From contig NZ_JAMZCY010000007.1 of the NCBI RefSeq assembly GCF_024519285.1, positions 1-64,000 of the forward strand: a DNA stretch of 64,000 nucleotides. Reading direction: 5' to 3'. Below, piece by piece: positions 1 through 8,409 of this stretch. Under the pieces are notes generated by a model, which saw only the letters and a list, made by a program, of their open reading frames with translations, did not search any database and was not told the origin of the DNA. Made by a program: the position numbers and the translations under genes. Within the stretch, counting starts at the first letter, position 1, and the number at the start of each line of letters is the position of its first letter. The DNA is from Cohnella sp. WQ 127256. Lineage in GTDB: Bacteria; Bacillota; Bacilli; Paenibacillales; Paenibacillaceae.

Positions 1-117
1 GATGAGATTTCCCAATTCGTAAGACCCCTTGAAGAACACGAGGTTGATAGGCTCGGGGTGGAAGCGCAGCAATGTGTGGAGCTGACGAGTACTAATAGGT
101 CGAGGGCTTATCCTAAG
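1..117 (+). rRNA. 23S ribosomal RNA, 3' end (partial)
   Basis: The window opens inside the last ~117 nt of a large-subunit rRNA. Conserved 3'-terminal 23S sequence is readable, including GAAGAACACGAGGTTGATAG (helix 100 region) and GAGCTGACGAGTACTAATAG near the end. The exact 3' end is an estimate from the pairing end of the mature molecule. It is followed about 100 nt later by a 5S gene, the standard 16S-23S-5S order. Confidence 0.95.
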
Positions 118-214
118 CGAATTGACACTGCAAGACATATGACACACCACTTCTTCTATAAAGCTTTACTTCGCATCCAGTTTTCAAGGCGCAAGCCTTG
201 TTTAGTAAGTCTGG

Positions 215-331
215 TCTGGTAATAATGGCGGAGGGGTTCCACGCGTACCCATCTCGAACACGACCGTTAAGCCCTCCAGCGCCAATGGTACTTGGACCGC
301 AGGGTCCTGGGAGAGTAGGACGTTGCCAGGC
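215..331 (+). rRNA. rrf: 5S ribosomal RNA
   Basis: About 117 nt, starting TCTGGTAATAATGGCGG and ending GTTGCCAGGC, so the 5' and 3' ends pair as the 5S terminal helix. Internal hallmarks are CCCATCTCGAACACG, GTTAAGCCCTCCAGCGCC and GAGAGTAGGACG. It is the last gene of the rRNA operon and is directly followed by a terminator. Ends may be off by 1-2 nt. Confidence 0.95.
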
Positions 332-342
332 CAACAATGAAG

Positions 343-367
343 AAAGCACCCTTGCGGGTGCTTTTTT
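343..367 (+). terminator. rRNA operon intrinsic terminator
   Basis: AAAGCACCC, loop TTGC, GGGTGCTTT, then a run of T. A perfect 9-bp stem 12 nt after the 5S gene. Confidence 0.92.
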
Positions 368-401
368 CGTATGCAAAAGGTATATGATTTCTAGTCATAC
401 A

Positions 402-707
402 TGATTGTGACGACGCTTGGGTGAGTTTTCGTGTAGGCAGATAGGTATGGCCTAACTGTAGAGCCACTAAGCAGCGATTTCAGTCACACAGTTAGATGAC
501 ACCAAACTACACAGGCACTAAGGGCTGAGTTCGTACAAGCAGTTCGGTCTCATCAAACTACAAAGGTAGTAATGGCAGATTTCGTACTTGCACTTCGGTC
601 ACACTAAACTGCAGAGGCACGGAGGAGCGTTTTCAATCACGCAGTTCGGTCCCACCCAACTCTAACACCACTTAAGCGAGTTTCTATTCACACTGAGCGT
701 GTGTACT
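402..707. repeat. Degenerate 51-bp tandem repeat, six units
   Basis: Six successive units of exactly 51 bp can be aligned without gaps, starting at 402, 453, 504, 555, 606 and 657. Shared positions include AAACTACA near the start of each unit, GGCACTAAG at about 11-19, TTTCGTAC at about 26-33 and GCAGTTCGGTC at about 36-46. The central units (504-554 and 555-605) are the most alike, about four in five positions by eye; the outer units are more diverged. All frames contain stops, so it does not look coding. Confidence 0.8.
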
Positions 708-1099
708 TAGCGAGAATGAGTATGAAAATGAATGAAATTCAAGCATATACTAAGCATGAAATCGAAGATTTACGGATAGTAGAATGTTACGAGCCTTAGC
801 CCATTAAACACCACGATAGCTTGTTATGTTTGTTTTAGCGATAGAGTACACAACGTATAACCTAATAATTTCACAAAAGTGTTGAATTTCAAGCTTCTAT
901 TCCAGTATTTGTTGTGATTTTAATCACAATGATATGGTACCATTTAATAGAAGCTATGTGCTTTGCATATGTGAGGTTCTCAATAAGTTAAATTTCTATT
1001 GTGTACATATCGATTTAATTGTGTTGGCATCCGGCATTATAGCGGGAGAAGGCAGATGTGATCTATTCAAAGATGAATCTGAAGAAAAGAGGGGAAGCT
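708..1099. other. Non-coding gap between repeats and the yitT-family leader
   Basis: About 390 bp, AT-rich, without a credible gene or RNA. The only structured items recognised are the palindrome at 912-929 and the ribosome binding site GGGGAAGC at 1091-1098 in front of the micro-ORF. The promoter for the downstream gene was not identified with confidence. Confidence 0.6.
912..929. promoter_or_regulatory. CRP/FNR-type palindrome
   Basis: TTGTGATTTTAATCACAA has two perfect 7-nt arms (TTGTGAT / ATCACAA) around TTTA. This fits the TGTGA-N6-TCACA pattern bound by CRP/FNR-family regulators, including Fnr of Bacillus. It is 170 bp before the next reading frame, so the regulated transcript would carry a long leader. 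A matching -10 element at the expected distance is only weak. Confidence 0.5.
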
Positions 1100-1201
1100 A
1101 TGAATAACAATGAATCTTTGGCAGACACTATCGGTATGAAAAAAGAGACCGGCAAGCATATAATAATAAAATGTTTTATAGAAGGAGTTTATTATGGCTA
1201 A
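1100..1201 (+). CDS. 33-residue leader peptide overlapping the yitT-family start
   Basis: ATG at 1100 is preceded by GGGGAAGC at good spacing and opens a 33-codon frame (MNNNESLADTIG...GVYYG). Its TAA (1199-1201) lies just inside the next gene, whose ATG is at 1194, so the two frames overlap by 8 nt. The overlap and the separate ribosome binding sites suggest translational coupling. No family is recognised, the product may have no function as a peptide, and the frame could be chance. Confidence 0.35.
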   Translation: MNNNESLADTIGMKKETGKHIIIKCFIEGVYYG

Positions 1202-2066
1202 AGACAAAGTCCGAAAGAAACTTACATTCGTTGATTACTTAAAGAAGTTTATTTTTATTACTATTGGTGCGGTATTGATGGCAGTTGCCCTTGAAATATT
1301 TCTAGTACCCAATCAAATTATTGACGGTGGGATTACCGGGATATCGATTGTTCTATCAGAAGTGACATCAGTTGCGCTCGGGATTTTCATTTTTGTTATT
1401 AACCTTCCCTTTTTATATATAGGGTACAAACAAATAGGTAAGACTTTTGCGGTATCCACTCTGTATGGGGTTGCCGTAATGTCAACGACAACTGCATTCC
1501 TACATCATGTTGAACCTTTTACGAACGAGAAAATATTGGCGGTATTGTTTGGGGGACTTATTCTAGGCTTAGGAGTAGGCTTAGTTATTAGGTTCGGTGG
1601 CGCACTTGATGGTTCAGAGATCGTAGCAATCTTACTATCAAAGAAGTTAAGGCTTCCAGTTGGTCAAATCATTATGTTCATTAACGTGTTCATTTTCGTC
1701 GTTGCGGGTTTTGTGTTCGGTGCGGATTCGGCTATGTACTCCATATTTGCCTTCTATATCGCAGCTAAGGTTATGGACATCGTAGTGGAAGGTCTTGATG
1801 AATCGAAGTCTGCTACCATTATCTCTGGAGAATACGAGGAGATTTCAGAAGCGATCATGGCAAGGTTGGGACGAAATACGACGTTTATCTATGCGAAGGG
1901 TGGATATACCAAGGAGGATACTCAGATGATCTACTGTGTAGTCACAAGGTTAGAAGTGGCGAAGCTCAAGGCCGTCGTCCAAGAGATCGATCCTAGGGCA
2001 TTTATATCTATTTCTAATGTTGCAGACGTACTTGGTGGCAATATTGAGAAGAAGAGTATCCATTAG
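1194..2066 (+). CDS. YitT family membrane protein (DUF2179 C-terminus)
   Basis: 290 residues. The N-terminal two thirds hold about five to six hydrophobic segments with the family pattern EIFLVPNQIIDGGITGIS and the RFGGALDGSE stretch; the last ~85 residues form the soluble DUF2179 domain (ESKSATIISGEYEEI through FISISNVADVLGG). The family is widespread in Firmicutes; its molecular function is not firmly established, so none is claimed. GAAGGAG at 1181-1187 supports the ATG at 1194. Length is normal for the family. It stands alone, with a micro-ORF leader upstream and a terminator downstream. Confidence 0.9.
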   Translation: MAKDKVRKKLTFVDYLKKFIFITIGAVLMAVALEIFLVPNQIIDGGITGISIVLSEVTSVALGIFIFVINLPFLYIGYKQIGKTFAVSTLYGVAVMSTTTAFLHHVEPFTNEKILAVLFGGLILGLGVGLVIRFGGALDGSEIVAILLSKKLRLPVGQIIMFINVFIFVVAGFVFGADSAMYSIFAFYIAAKVMDIVVEGLDESKSATIISGEYEEISEAIMARLGRNTTFIYAKGGYTKEDTQMIYCVVTRLEVAKLKAVVQEIDPRAFISISNVADVLGGNIEKKSIH

Positions 2067-2090
2067 ATCCAATACAAATTTCAAAAGTAG

Positions 2091-2122
2091 GTCTATCCTT
2101 AAGGATAGGCTTATTTTATTTT
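2091..2122 (+). terminator. Terminator after the yitT-family gene
   Basis: GTCTATCC, TTAA, GGATAGGC followed by TTATTTTATTTT. An 8-bp stem with one G-T pair. Confidence 0.75.
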
Positions 2123-2241
2123 AAATAAAAATTTAGATTCTTAATATTAAAATAGATAAAAATTAAATGAGTTGTAAGGTATCTGGAGATAAAATTGGTT
2201 ATATTTGGAATGATTGAGACGAAAATAGGAGGGAATTCGTG

Positions 2242-3666
2242 GTGAGGAAAAAATATCATTAATACTAGTGTTAGCAGTCGTTCTTGCACTTCGAAGCGGT
2301 TGTGGTGGTGGAAGCAAGCGTGAGGGGCAATTGGACGCATTAGGAAAAGATGAGCCAGTGAAAATTAAAGTGATGTTCTGGGATAGTAATTACTTTTTCT
2401 CGGAATATGGTAATCTATTCGCAACTCAGTTCTCTAACGTAGAGATAGAAGTCGCAAATATGCAATCCATCTATAATGATTCGACAACTACCCCGGATAA
2501 AGCGATGGCAAAGTTTATTGAGGAGAACAAGCCGGATGTACTGATGCTACAAGGCGATCAATACGAGAAATATGCGCAAGAGGGTAAACTATTCGCTTTG
2601 GATTCCGTTATCGAGCAAGACGAGTTTAATATGGATGGGATTCATCCAGCAATTATTAAGCTACTAAGGGAACAAGGGAATGGTAAGCTATATGGACTGG
2701 ACTTAGTTCAGAGTTCTCTAGCGCTACTCTCTATTATAACGTGGATCTATTCAAGAAGATTGGTGTAGATTTGCCGCGGGATTCAATGAGCTGGGAAGAA
2801 GTATTCGAGCTCGCCAAGAGGTTCCCAACGGATGGAGAAAAGGACAAAAGAATCTATGGTCTCACCACGGACAGTTATATGACTTTGGAAAATTTCATTC
2901 AGATGATAGGTTCGGGACAAGATCTTAAAGCTTTGAGTGCAGACTCGACACAATTAAACGTCAACACCGATTCTTGGAGAAAGGTATTCCAGATGACGAT
3001 CGACGCTGCAAAATCAGGTGCATATTATGTTCCGAAGGAAGAAGATCGTAATATGCAAATGACAACGATGGAGGATATGTATAAAGAGGATCTCTTCATT
3101 ATGGGACGATCCGCGATGACCTTCTCCTACAACTACGAAGTTAATAGTATCATCCAGGCTAAAGAGCAGCTTAAGAGTGTTACACCTGTAAACTGGGACA
3201 TTGTAACGGCACCGGTAGATCCAAATAATCGAAACCAAAGCAGTTATTTTAACTTGAGTAACACTTTTAGTGTGAATGCAAGCTCACCGAATCTACGTGC
3301 TTCATGGGAATTTGTTAAATACATAAACAGTGAGGCGTTTGCCAAGCTAAAGTCTAAATCCAGCAATGGGTATCTCCGGAGTTGGACGGCATACAATGCA
3401 GATCAGGACGGTCGCAAAATGGAGCCATTCTATAAGCTTGAGCCGAAGGCAAACACCAACGACGAGTACACTAAAGCTCCAGCTAACTTTTTTGGCTTGT
3501 TAGCTAACGTAATTAAAACAGGGTAGAAGCAGTAATGGCGGATAAGAAGTCAGTAGACGAGGCATTACAAACGATCCAAGAAAAGGGGCAGGAGGAATTA
3601 GTCAATTCTAAGAAAGCTGAAGCAGCAGCTTCAGCTAGTCCTTCAATTTCTCCTTCACCACAATAA
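2242..3666 (+). pseudogene. Broken extracellular solute-binding lipoprotein (three indels)
   Basis: The intact relative at 3992-5350 allows the original frame to be traced. AGGAGGGA (2227-2234) precedes GTG at 2242. Indel 1: the A-run at 2248-2253 is one base short, so the frame stops at 2260; with one more A it reads MRKKISLILVLAVVLALRSGC, a signal peptide. Indel 2: two extra bases in the CTCTCT tract near 2730 shift the frame within the segment matching ALFYNIDLFKK of the relative. Indel 3: one G is missing near 3521; restoring it joins the tail VMADKKSVDEALQTIQEKGQEEL, which ends in a Ser/Pro-rich stretch and TAA at 3664. The lipobox has Arg at -3 (LRSGC), another departure from the norm. 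Sequencing error is possible since all three are in short repeats, but three in one gene and none evident elsewhere favours a pseudogene. Confidence 0.85.
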
Positions 3667-3689
3667 GTTCAATAAGATCCAGATCAGGA

Positions 3690-3727
3690 CAGCGTGTGCC
3701 GATATTCAATCGGTGCACGCTGTTTTA
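3690..3727 (+). terminator. Terminator after the broken solute-binding gene
   Basis: CAGCGTGTGCCGAT, ATTCA, ATCGGTGCACGCTG and TTTT. A 14-bp stem with one mismatch. Confidence 0.85.
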
Positions 3728-3991
3728 GTGTCGCTTCAAACCGTTCATCTCTATTTGGAGAACGTCTTATTATATTAATTAATGAAATATGACAATAAAC
3801 AATGGGGTTGGGAAAAAGTGTTAAAGTATGACGTTTTAAAAGTTAGTATGTATTTATGAGGTGTTGAGATAAGAGAGGGGAAGATCAAGTTTATCGAAGA
3901 GAATAGGCTTTATGTATGAAAAGATAGTTCTTCAGAGGATTGAATGAGGAGTTGGATAAGGTTCGCGACGAATAGGGGGAAGCTGATTTCA

Positions 3992-5350
3992 ATGAAGAAA
4001 ACAACAATACTAATTCTAATAACAATGATTACGTTACTCCTTGCCGTAGGCGGTTGTAGAGCAACGAAAAATGAAGGTGGAGAATGGGCCCCACTAAATA
4101 AAGATGAGGAAGTTACGATTAAGGTTTTGTACTGGAGCGATCAACAATTTCAAGCGGATTACGGAAGCTTGTTCGCAACTGAGTTTCCGAACATCAACGT
4201 CGAGGTGATCAGTAATCAAGGGATATATAATGATCCATCGATCCCTAGAGAGCAAGCTTTCGATCAGTTCATCGAGCAAAATCAACCAGACGTATTGTTT
4301 TTCTTAGACAGCAACTATGATAGATATGTACGTGAAGGTAAGCTCAGAGAGCTTGATACCGTTATCAAGCAGGATTCGTTCGAATTGGATGGTTATCATC
4401 CGGCGGTTTTATCTATGCTACGTAACGAGGGGGATGGCAAGCTCTATGGCTTAAGTCATCAATTTTCAAGTGAGGCGTTATTTTATAATATTGACCTCTT
4501 CAAGAAATACAATGTAGAGCTTCCACGAGATGCGATGAGCTGGGATGAAGTGTTCGAGCTAGCCAAGCAGTTTCCGACGGATGGTGATAAGGAAAGTCGA
4601 ATATATGGACTATCCATCGATGGGTTCATGCCTCCAGCTTATCATTATTTGAAAATCGGATCGGTTCAGGATCTGAGTGTGCTAAATGCAGATGAAACAG
4701 AGGTTCAAATCAACAGCGATTCTTGGAGAAAGGTATTTGAGTCCTTAATAAGTGCGATCAAGTCGGGTGCCTACTATCATCCTACACTAGAGGAACAAAC
4801 GAAGTCTATGAGGACGTTGAAGGACAATCATTTTATCACAGGGAAATCTGCGATGACTATTAAGTCCGAAGCAGAAATATCGGACATTCTCAATGCCAAA
4901 ACGCAATTAAATGATATTACTCCTGTTAATTGGGGGGTTGTTACTGCTCCTGTTGATCCGAACAATCGAACCCAAAGCAATTCATATTCCTTAGGTGCCA
5001 AGTTTGCTATTAGTATGAAGTCAAGTCAGCCCCGAGCCGCTTGGGAATTCATTAAGTATTTAAATTCCGATAAACATGCACAGTTGAAATCCAAAACGAA
5101 CCGTGATCCTCTCTTTAGTCGCACTGAATTCATTCGGGCACAGGATGGACGGAACATTGATGCGTTCTACAAACTCGAGCCGAAGGGAAAACCGAATACA
5201 GATTCAAATGAATATTGGATGATGATGGATGTTGTGGGAAAGGAACTAGATGCCGTAATAGAGGACAAGAAAACGTTGGATGAGGCGATCCAAGACATGC
5301 AAAAGAAAGGTCAAGAAGAGCTTCTGAAGATGAAAGCGGAAAAAAAGTAA
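3992..5350 (+). CDS. Extracellular solute-binding lipoprotein (family 1 type)
   Basis: 452 residues from the ATG at 3992. This start is chosen over upstream in-frame codons because it directly begins a lipoprotein signal (MKKTTILILITMITLLLAVGGC, shown here in part as LLAVGGC) and has AGGGGGA at 3974-3980. Cys is the lipidation site. The mature part has the layout of sugar-type periplasmic binding proteins: early TIKVLYWSD strand, PDVLFFLDSN, the LYGLSHQFSSEALFYN hinge region, and a helical tail. It lies beside a decayed relative and no permease or ATPase genes are nearby, so it must share a transporter or act otherwise; the ligand is unknown. Confidence 0.85.
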   Translation: MKKTTILILITMITLLLAVGGCRATKNEGGEWAPLNKDEEVTIKVLYWSDQQFQADYGSLFATEFPNINVEVISNQGIYNDPSIPREQAFDQFIEQNQPDVLFFLDSNYDRYVREGKLRELDTVIKQDSFELDGYHPAVLSMLRNEGDGKLYGLSHQFSSEALFYNIDLFKKYNVELPRDAMSWDEVFELAKQFPTDGDKESRIYGLSIDGFMPPAYHYLKIGSVQDLSVLNADETEVQINSDSWRKVFESLISAIKSGAYYHPTLEEQTKSMRTLKDNHFITGKSAMTIKSEAEISDILNAKTQLNDITPVNWGVVTAPVDPNNRTQSNSYSLGAKFAISMKSSQPRAAWEFIKYLNSDKHAQLKSKTNRDPLFSRTEFIRAQDGRNIDAFYKLEPKGKPNTDSNEYWMMMDVVGKELDAVIEDKKTLDEAIQDMQKKGQEELLKMKAEKK

Positions 5351-5367
5351 GCTCGTTATGGACTGAG

Positions 5368-5407
5368 AAGCTCTTTGCCGGAAGGACATCCGGGGAGAGC
5401 TTTTTTT
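5368..5407 (+). terminator. Terminator after the solute-binding lipoprotein
   Basis: AAGCTCTTTGCCGG paired with CCGGGGAGAGCTT around AAGGACAT, followed by seven T. Confidence 0.85.
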
Positions 5408-5472
5408 CTGTTGTCATAATGAAGAGATCGGATCGTACATATGTAAGAAGGGACAGCGAAGGAGGAATAGCA

Positions 5473-5910
5473 ATGGAGTGGTGGGCGATATGGCTAATCG
5501 TGGCAGGAGTATTGCTCATAGCAGAGATGTTGACTCTAACATTCTATTTGCTCTGGTTAGGTGTTGGAGCCGCAATTGCGGCGGTTGTCGCCCTGATTTT
5601 TCCGGAGTGGGTTACCGTCCAGGCTTTATCGGGAGGAGTATCTGCATTAGTGCTGACTGTATTCACTAAACCGCTGATGCGCAGATTCCGTGAATCTCGA
5701 GGTTATCGCGATGCTATTAACGAGCTGGTGGGCAAGCAAGGGGCCGTTGTAGTGGCTATCTCTCCCGGCTGCCCAGGCATTGTGAAGGTCGGCAATGAGT
5801 CATGGAGTGCGACATCACTGGAGACCTTGCATAAGGATGATTGTGTAAGAGTGATCAGCAGGGGTACTACGGTTTTAGAAGTTCAAAAATGGGGAGGCTC
5901 ATTGGAATGA
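5473..5910 (+). CDS. NfeD-like membrane protein (short form)
   Basis: 145 residues from ATG 5473, chosen because AAGGAGGAAT (5459-5468) lies just before it; the longer frame from 5419 lacks a site. Three hydrophobic segments occupy roughly residues 5-70 (WWAIWLIVAGVLLIAEML, LLWLGVGAAIAAVVAL, ALSGGVSALVLTVF), then a C-terminal OB-fold domain with GKQGAVVVAI and GNESWSA. Short NfeD proteins of this kind pair with SPFH proteins in membrane microdomains. Here the stop TGA overlaps the ATG of the SPFH gene (ATGA), the expected partner arrangement. Confidence 0.9.
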   Translation: MEWWAIWLIVAGVLLIAEMLTLTFYLLWLGVGAAIAAVVALIFPEWVTVQALSGGVSALVLTVFTKPLMRRFRESRGYRDAINELVGKQGAVVVAISPGCPGIVKVGNESWSATSLETLHKDDCVRVISRGTTVLEVQKWGGSLE

Positions 5911-6836
5911 TTTATGTCGTTTTTCTCATTTTGGTTGTCATCGTGTTATTTGTGGTCTTATCGATCAAGATTGTCCCACAACAAAGAGTAGGCGTAGTGG
6001 AGCGACTAGGAAAATTTAATCGACTCTTAACGCCGGGAGTTAACATTCTCGTTCCGTTCATCGACAATGTAAGGGTATACCACGATTTACGTATACAGCA
6101 AGCAAATGTACCTCCACAGACAGTGATCACGAAGGACAATGTTCAGGTGCAGATCGATACGATCATTTTTTACCAAATTGTCGCCCCAGATCAGGCTACA
6201 TACGGAATTTCTGATTATGTATATGGGGTTCGCAATATTACCACAGCAACGCTACGCCAGATCATCGGGAATATGGAGTTAGATGAGACATTGTCTGGAA
6301 GAGAAAAAATATCATCCAATATTCGTCTTGCTCTAGATGAAGCTACGGAAAAGTGGGGCGTGCGTATTGAGCGTGTTGAAGTGCTCGATATCAAACCTCC
6401 GACGGACATTCAAGAGGCGATGGATAAGCAGATGAAGGCGGAGCGAAGCAAAAGGGCTATCGTGTTGGAAGCGGAAGCGGCTAAACAAGATTTAATATTA
6501 CGGTCTGAGGGTGACAAGCAGAGCAAGATCCTTAAGGCGGAGGGTGAGAAGGAAGCTCGTATTCGTCAGGCCGAAGGCTTGCGGCAAGCCAAAGAGCTAG
6601 AGGCTATTGGAGAAGCAAAGGCAATTCAAGCTATTGCTGAAGCTGAGAAAATAAGAATCGAGTTGCTGCGGGCAGCTGGTTTGGATGAGAACGTTCTTGC
6701 GTATCGTTCGTTCGAGGCGTTAAGTGAGATAGCGAAGGGACCAGCAAATAAGGTATTCTTGCCTGTAAGTGCTGTAGATACTTTGGGCAGCATTGGAGCG
6801 ATAGGAGAAGTATTCAAGGCTAAGAAAGCGGAATAG
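5907..6836 (+). CDS. SPFH/stomatin-like protein (slipin/QmcA type)
   Basis: 309 residues from ATG 5907, which overlaps the nfeD stop and follows GGGGAGG (5891-5897). One N-terminal membrane segment (residues 1-22) is followed by the SPFH/Band 7 domain (IVPQQRVGVVERLGKFNRLL through VEVLDIKPPTDIQEAM). The next part is a charged Ala/Glu-rich coiled coil (AERSKRAIVLEAEAAKQD, repeated EGEKEAR-type heptads, about residues 180-265). The family scaffolds membrane microdomains. With NfeD it forms a two-gene operon. Confidence 0.92.
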   Translation: MIYVVFLILVVIVLFVVLSIKIVPQQRVGVVERLGKFNRLLTPGVNILVPFIDNVRVYHDLRIQQANVPPQTVITKDNVQVQIDTIIFYQIVAPDQATYGISDYVYGVRNITTATLRQIIGNMELDETLSGREKISSNIRLALDEATEKWGVRIERVEVLDIKPPTDIQEAMDKQMKAERSKRAIVLEAEAAKQDLILRSEGDKQSKILKAEGEKEARIRQAEGLRQAKELEAIGEAKAIQAIAEAEKIRIELLRAAGLDENVLAYRSFEALSEIAKGPANKVFLPVSAVDTLGSIGAIGEVFKAKKAE

Positions 6837-6848
6837 CATCATAATGTG

Positions 6849-6879
6849 AAAAGCCCCGCCGACTAATATGGCGGGGTTC
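6849..6879 (-). terminator. Shared terminator, best for the minus-strand NlpC/P60 gene
   Basis: AAGCCCCGCC / GGCGGGGTT around GACTAATAT. On the minus strand the stem runs into CTTTTC; on the plus strand the T tract is weak (TTCATCTT), so it may act in both directions with different strength. Confidence 0.75.
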
Positions 6880-6890
6880 ATCTTAGTTAA

Positions 6891-7436
6891 CTATCCAACT
6901 CTACGAGCTGTGATGTAACGACTAGAATATTTGCTCAAGTCGCTTATAATAACGCCGTTTACAGAACCGCCGATTGTATTTTGAATAAATTTACCGTTAC
7001 CGATATAGATACCGACATGATTTACTTTTCCAGGTGTTCCAACACTGAAAAATACTAAATCACCCTTGATCAAGTTTTTCTTAGCGACATATACGCCTTG
7101 CTGGCTTTGGGCTTTGGATCCCCACTTCAGGCTAATTCCTTGCTTAGCGAATACATATTTCGTGAAGGAGGAACAGTCGAACCAGAGCTTGCTTGGATTG
7201 TTCACTCCAAATTTGTATTTTACTTTACCAATAAGGGTTTTGGAGAACGCGATAATTTTGTCTTTCTTTTGTGCAGAATTTGAGCTGACAGCAACTACGC
7301 TCGGTTGTGCGATTGTATTTGAAGCAGGAGTGGCTGCGCTAGCCGATTGCTGACCAGCAGCACCAATTCCTGTTGCCATTATCATAAAGCAAGCTGCGCC
7401 GATTATAAATTTCTTTATTTGTATTTTGTTAGTCAT
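6891..7436 (-). CDS. Secreted NlpC/P60 family peptidoglycan hydrolase
   Basis: 181 residues. A signal peptide (about 1-35, ending ASAATPA) leads to a short linker and an NlpC/P60 domain from about residue 57. The catalytic Cys is in FDCSSF (Cys88) and the His in NHVGIYIG (His140). The third polar position falls at GKFIQN (Gln152), where His is more usual; Gln or Asn also occur in the family. Such enzymes cut the D-gamma-Glu-meso-diaminopimelate bond in cell wall peptides. There is no extra binding domain such as SH3 or LysM. AGAGGAGGATT precedes the ATG. Gene is alone on the minus strand. Confidence 0.92.
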   Translation of the reverse strand: MTNKIQIKKFIIGAACFMIMATGIGAAGQQSASAATPASNTIAQPSVVAVSSNSAQKKDKIIAFSKTLIGKVKYKFGVNNPSKLWFDCSSFTKYVFAKQGISLKWGSKAQSQQGVYVAKKNLIKGDLVFFSVGTPGKVNHVGIYIGNGKFIQNTIGGSVNGVIISDLSKYSSRYITARRVG

Positions 7437-7626
7437 ATGAATCCTCCTCTGGGTGTTCTAGGTGACAAGTGGAAGTATAGCATGTGGCTTGTCCCGAATT
7501 TTAAAAATTGAGGGCATCTTAATTATGGGAATATATGCACATTATTTTTTGAGTCTATTTAAATAAATTGAAAACAGTCGAATTCGGGAGCTATTTACCG
7601 ATAAACGTAATAATCGCGGCTCTTAA

Positions 7627-7656
7627 TTGACGGTATGATCATATATCCTCTATAAT
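7627..7656 (+). promoter_or_regulatory. Sigma-A promoter for the guanylate-kinase-like gene
   Basis: TTGACG (7627-7632), 18-bp spacer, TATAAT (7651-7656), 70 bp before the start codon. Confidence 0.75.
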
Positions 7657-7726
7657 TAATAATTATCGGATTATTCTGCATATTGTAGAAAATTCATCTT
7701 TTTTCATTCAGAGGGAGATGGTGCGG

Positions 7727-8314
7727 ATGTACGAACTGGGAGAACGCAATAAGATTGTTGTCTTTACAGGACCTGATGGATCAGGGAGAAAATCGGTAGC
7801 GGAAGCAGTTGGCCAAACCTTCGGTATGGAGAAGATCGTATCCTTTGTTACCCGCTCACCAAGGCCTGGGGAAGTGAATGGACAAGATTATCATTTCATT
7901 ACTCATGAAGCTTACAGGGAAATGGATAAGCATGGTGAATTTCTCGAAAGTGTCGAGATTGATGGCAATGGCTATGGAATTCGCAGTATTGATATCGAGA
8001 ACAAACTTAACTTACATGACTCGGCTTATCTCATCCTAAATCATGAAGGCGCAAACATTTTGAAGAAGATATATGGTGACAAGGTCATTCGGCTATTCAT
8101 CTTCGCGGATCGTAGAACGGTAGAGGAACGGCAAACGAAGCTTGGCCTACCAGAGGAAGTTGTCGTAAAGCATCTGAGCCATTACGATAGCGAGATGGGT
8201 TACCGGAGTTCCTGCGAGCATGCTTTTGAAAATTACGACTTGGCGCAAACCACCTATGAAATTACAAATACACTTGAAACTTATTTACAGCGGGATTTAG
8301 TAGACAAAGACTAA
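7727..8314 (+). CDS. Guanylate-kinase-like P-loop protein with altered Walker A
   Basis: 195 residues from ATG 7727; the ATG at 7718 is too close to GAGGGAG (7711-7717). The guanylate kinase layout is present: P-loop near residue 15, the GMP-binding block SFVTRSPRPGE with GQDYHFI, then EFLESVEIDGNGYGI. The P-loop reads GPDGSGRKS (15-23), against GPSGVGKGT in ordinary guanylate kinases, so the invariant Walker A lysine position holds Arg and the Lys is one residue later. Activity is therefore uncertain; it may be a diverged paralogue rather than the housekeeping enzyme. It has its own promoter and terminator. Confidence 0.8.
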   Translation: MYELGERNKIVVFTGPDGSGRKSVAEAVGQTFGMEKIVSFVTRSPRPGEVNGQDYHFITHEAYREMDKHGEFLESVEIDGNGYGIRSIDIENKLNLHDSAYLILNHEGANILKKIYGDKVIRLFIFADRRTVEERQTKLGLPEEVVVKHLSHYDSEMGYRSSCEHAFENYDLAQTTYEITNTLETYLQRDLVDKD

Positions 8315-8348
8315 TTTTTAGATACTAATCAAGGTGTGATTTATAGTG

Positions 8349-8393
8349 AAAACCGTTGACCCTCATCTAACTGTGTGGGAATGCGGTTTTTTT
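8349..8393 (+). terminator. Terminator after the guanylate-kinase-like gene
   Basis: AAAACCG / CGGTTTT outer stem with further pairing (ACCC / GTGG) inside, then T7. Confidence 0.65.
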
Positions 8394-8409
8394 GTTGTGT
8401 ATTCAAATT

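Noticed and set aside
113..467. Open frames across the 5S rRNA and its flanks on both strands
   Set aside because: They lie within or antisense to an rRNA gene and its terminator, have no ribosome binding sites and no recognisable protein features.
402..707. CRISPR array
   Set aside because: The units are imperfect end-to-end tandem copies with no unique spacers between identical repeats, and there are no cas genes in the window.
5130..5519. 129-codon minus-strand frame
   Set aside because: Antisense to the end of the solute-binding lipoprotein and its terminator; composition fits a shadow frame.
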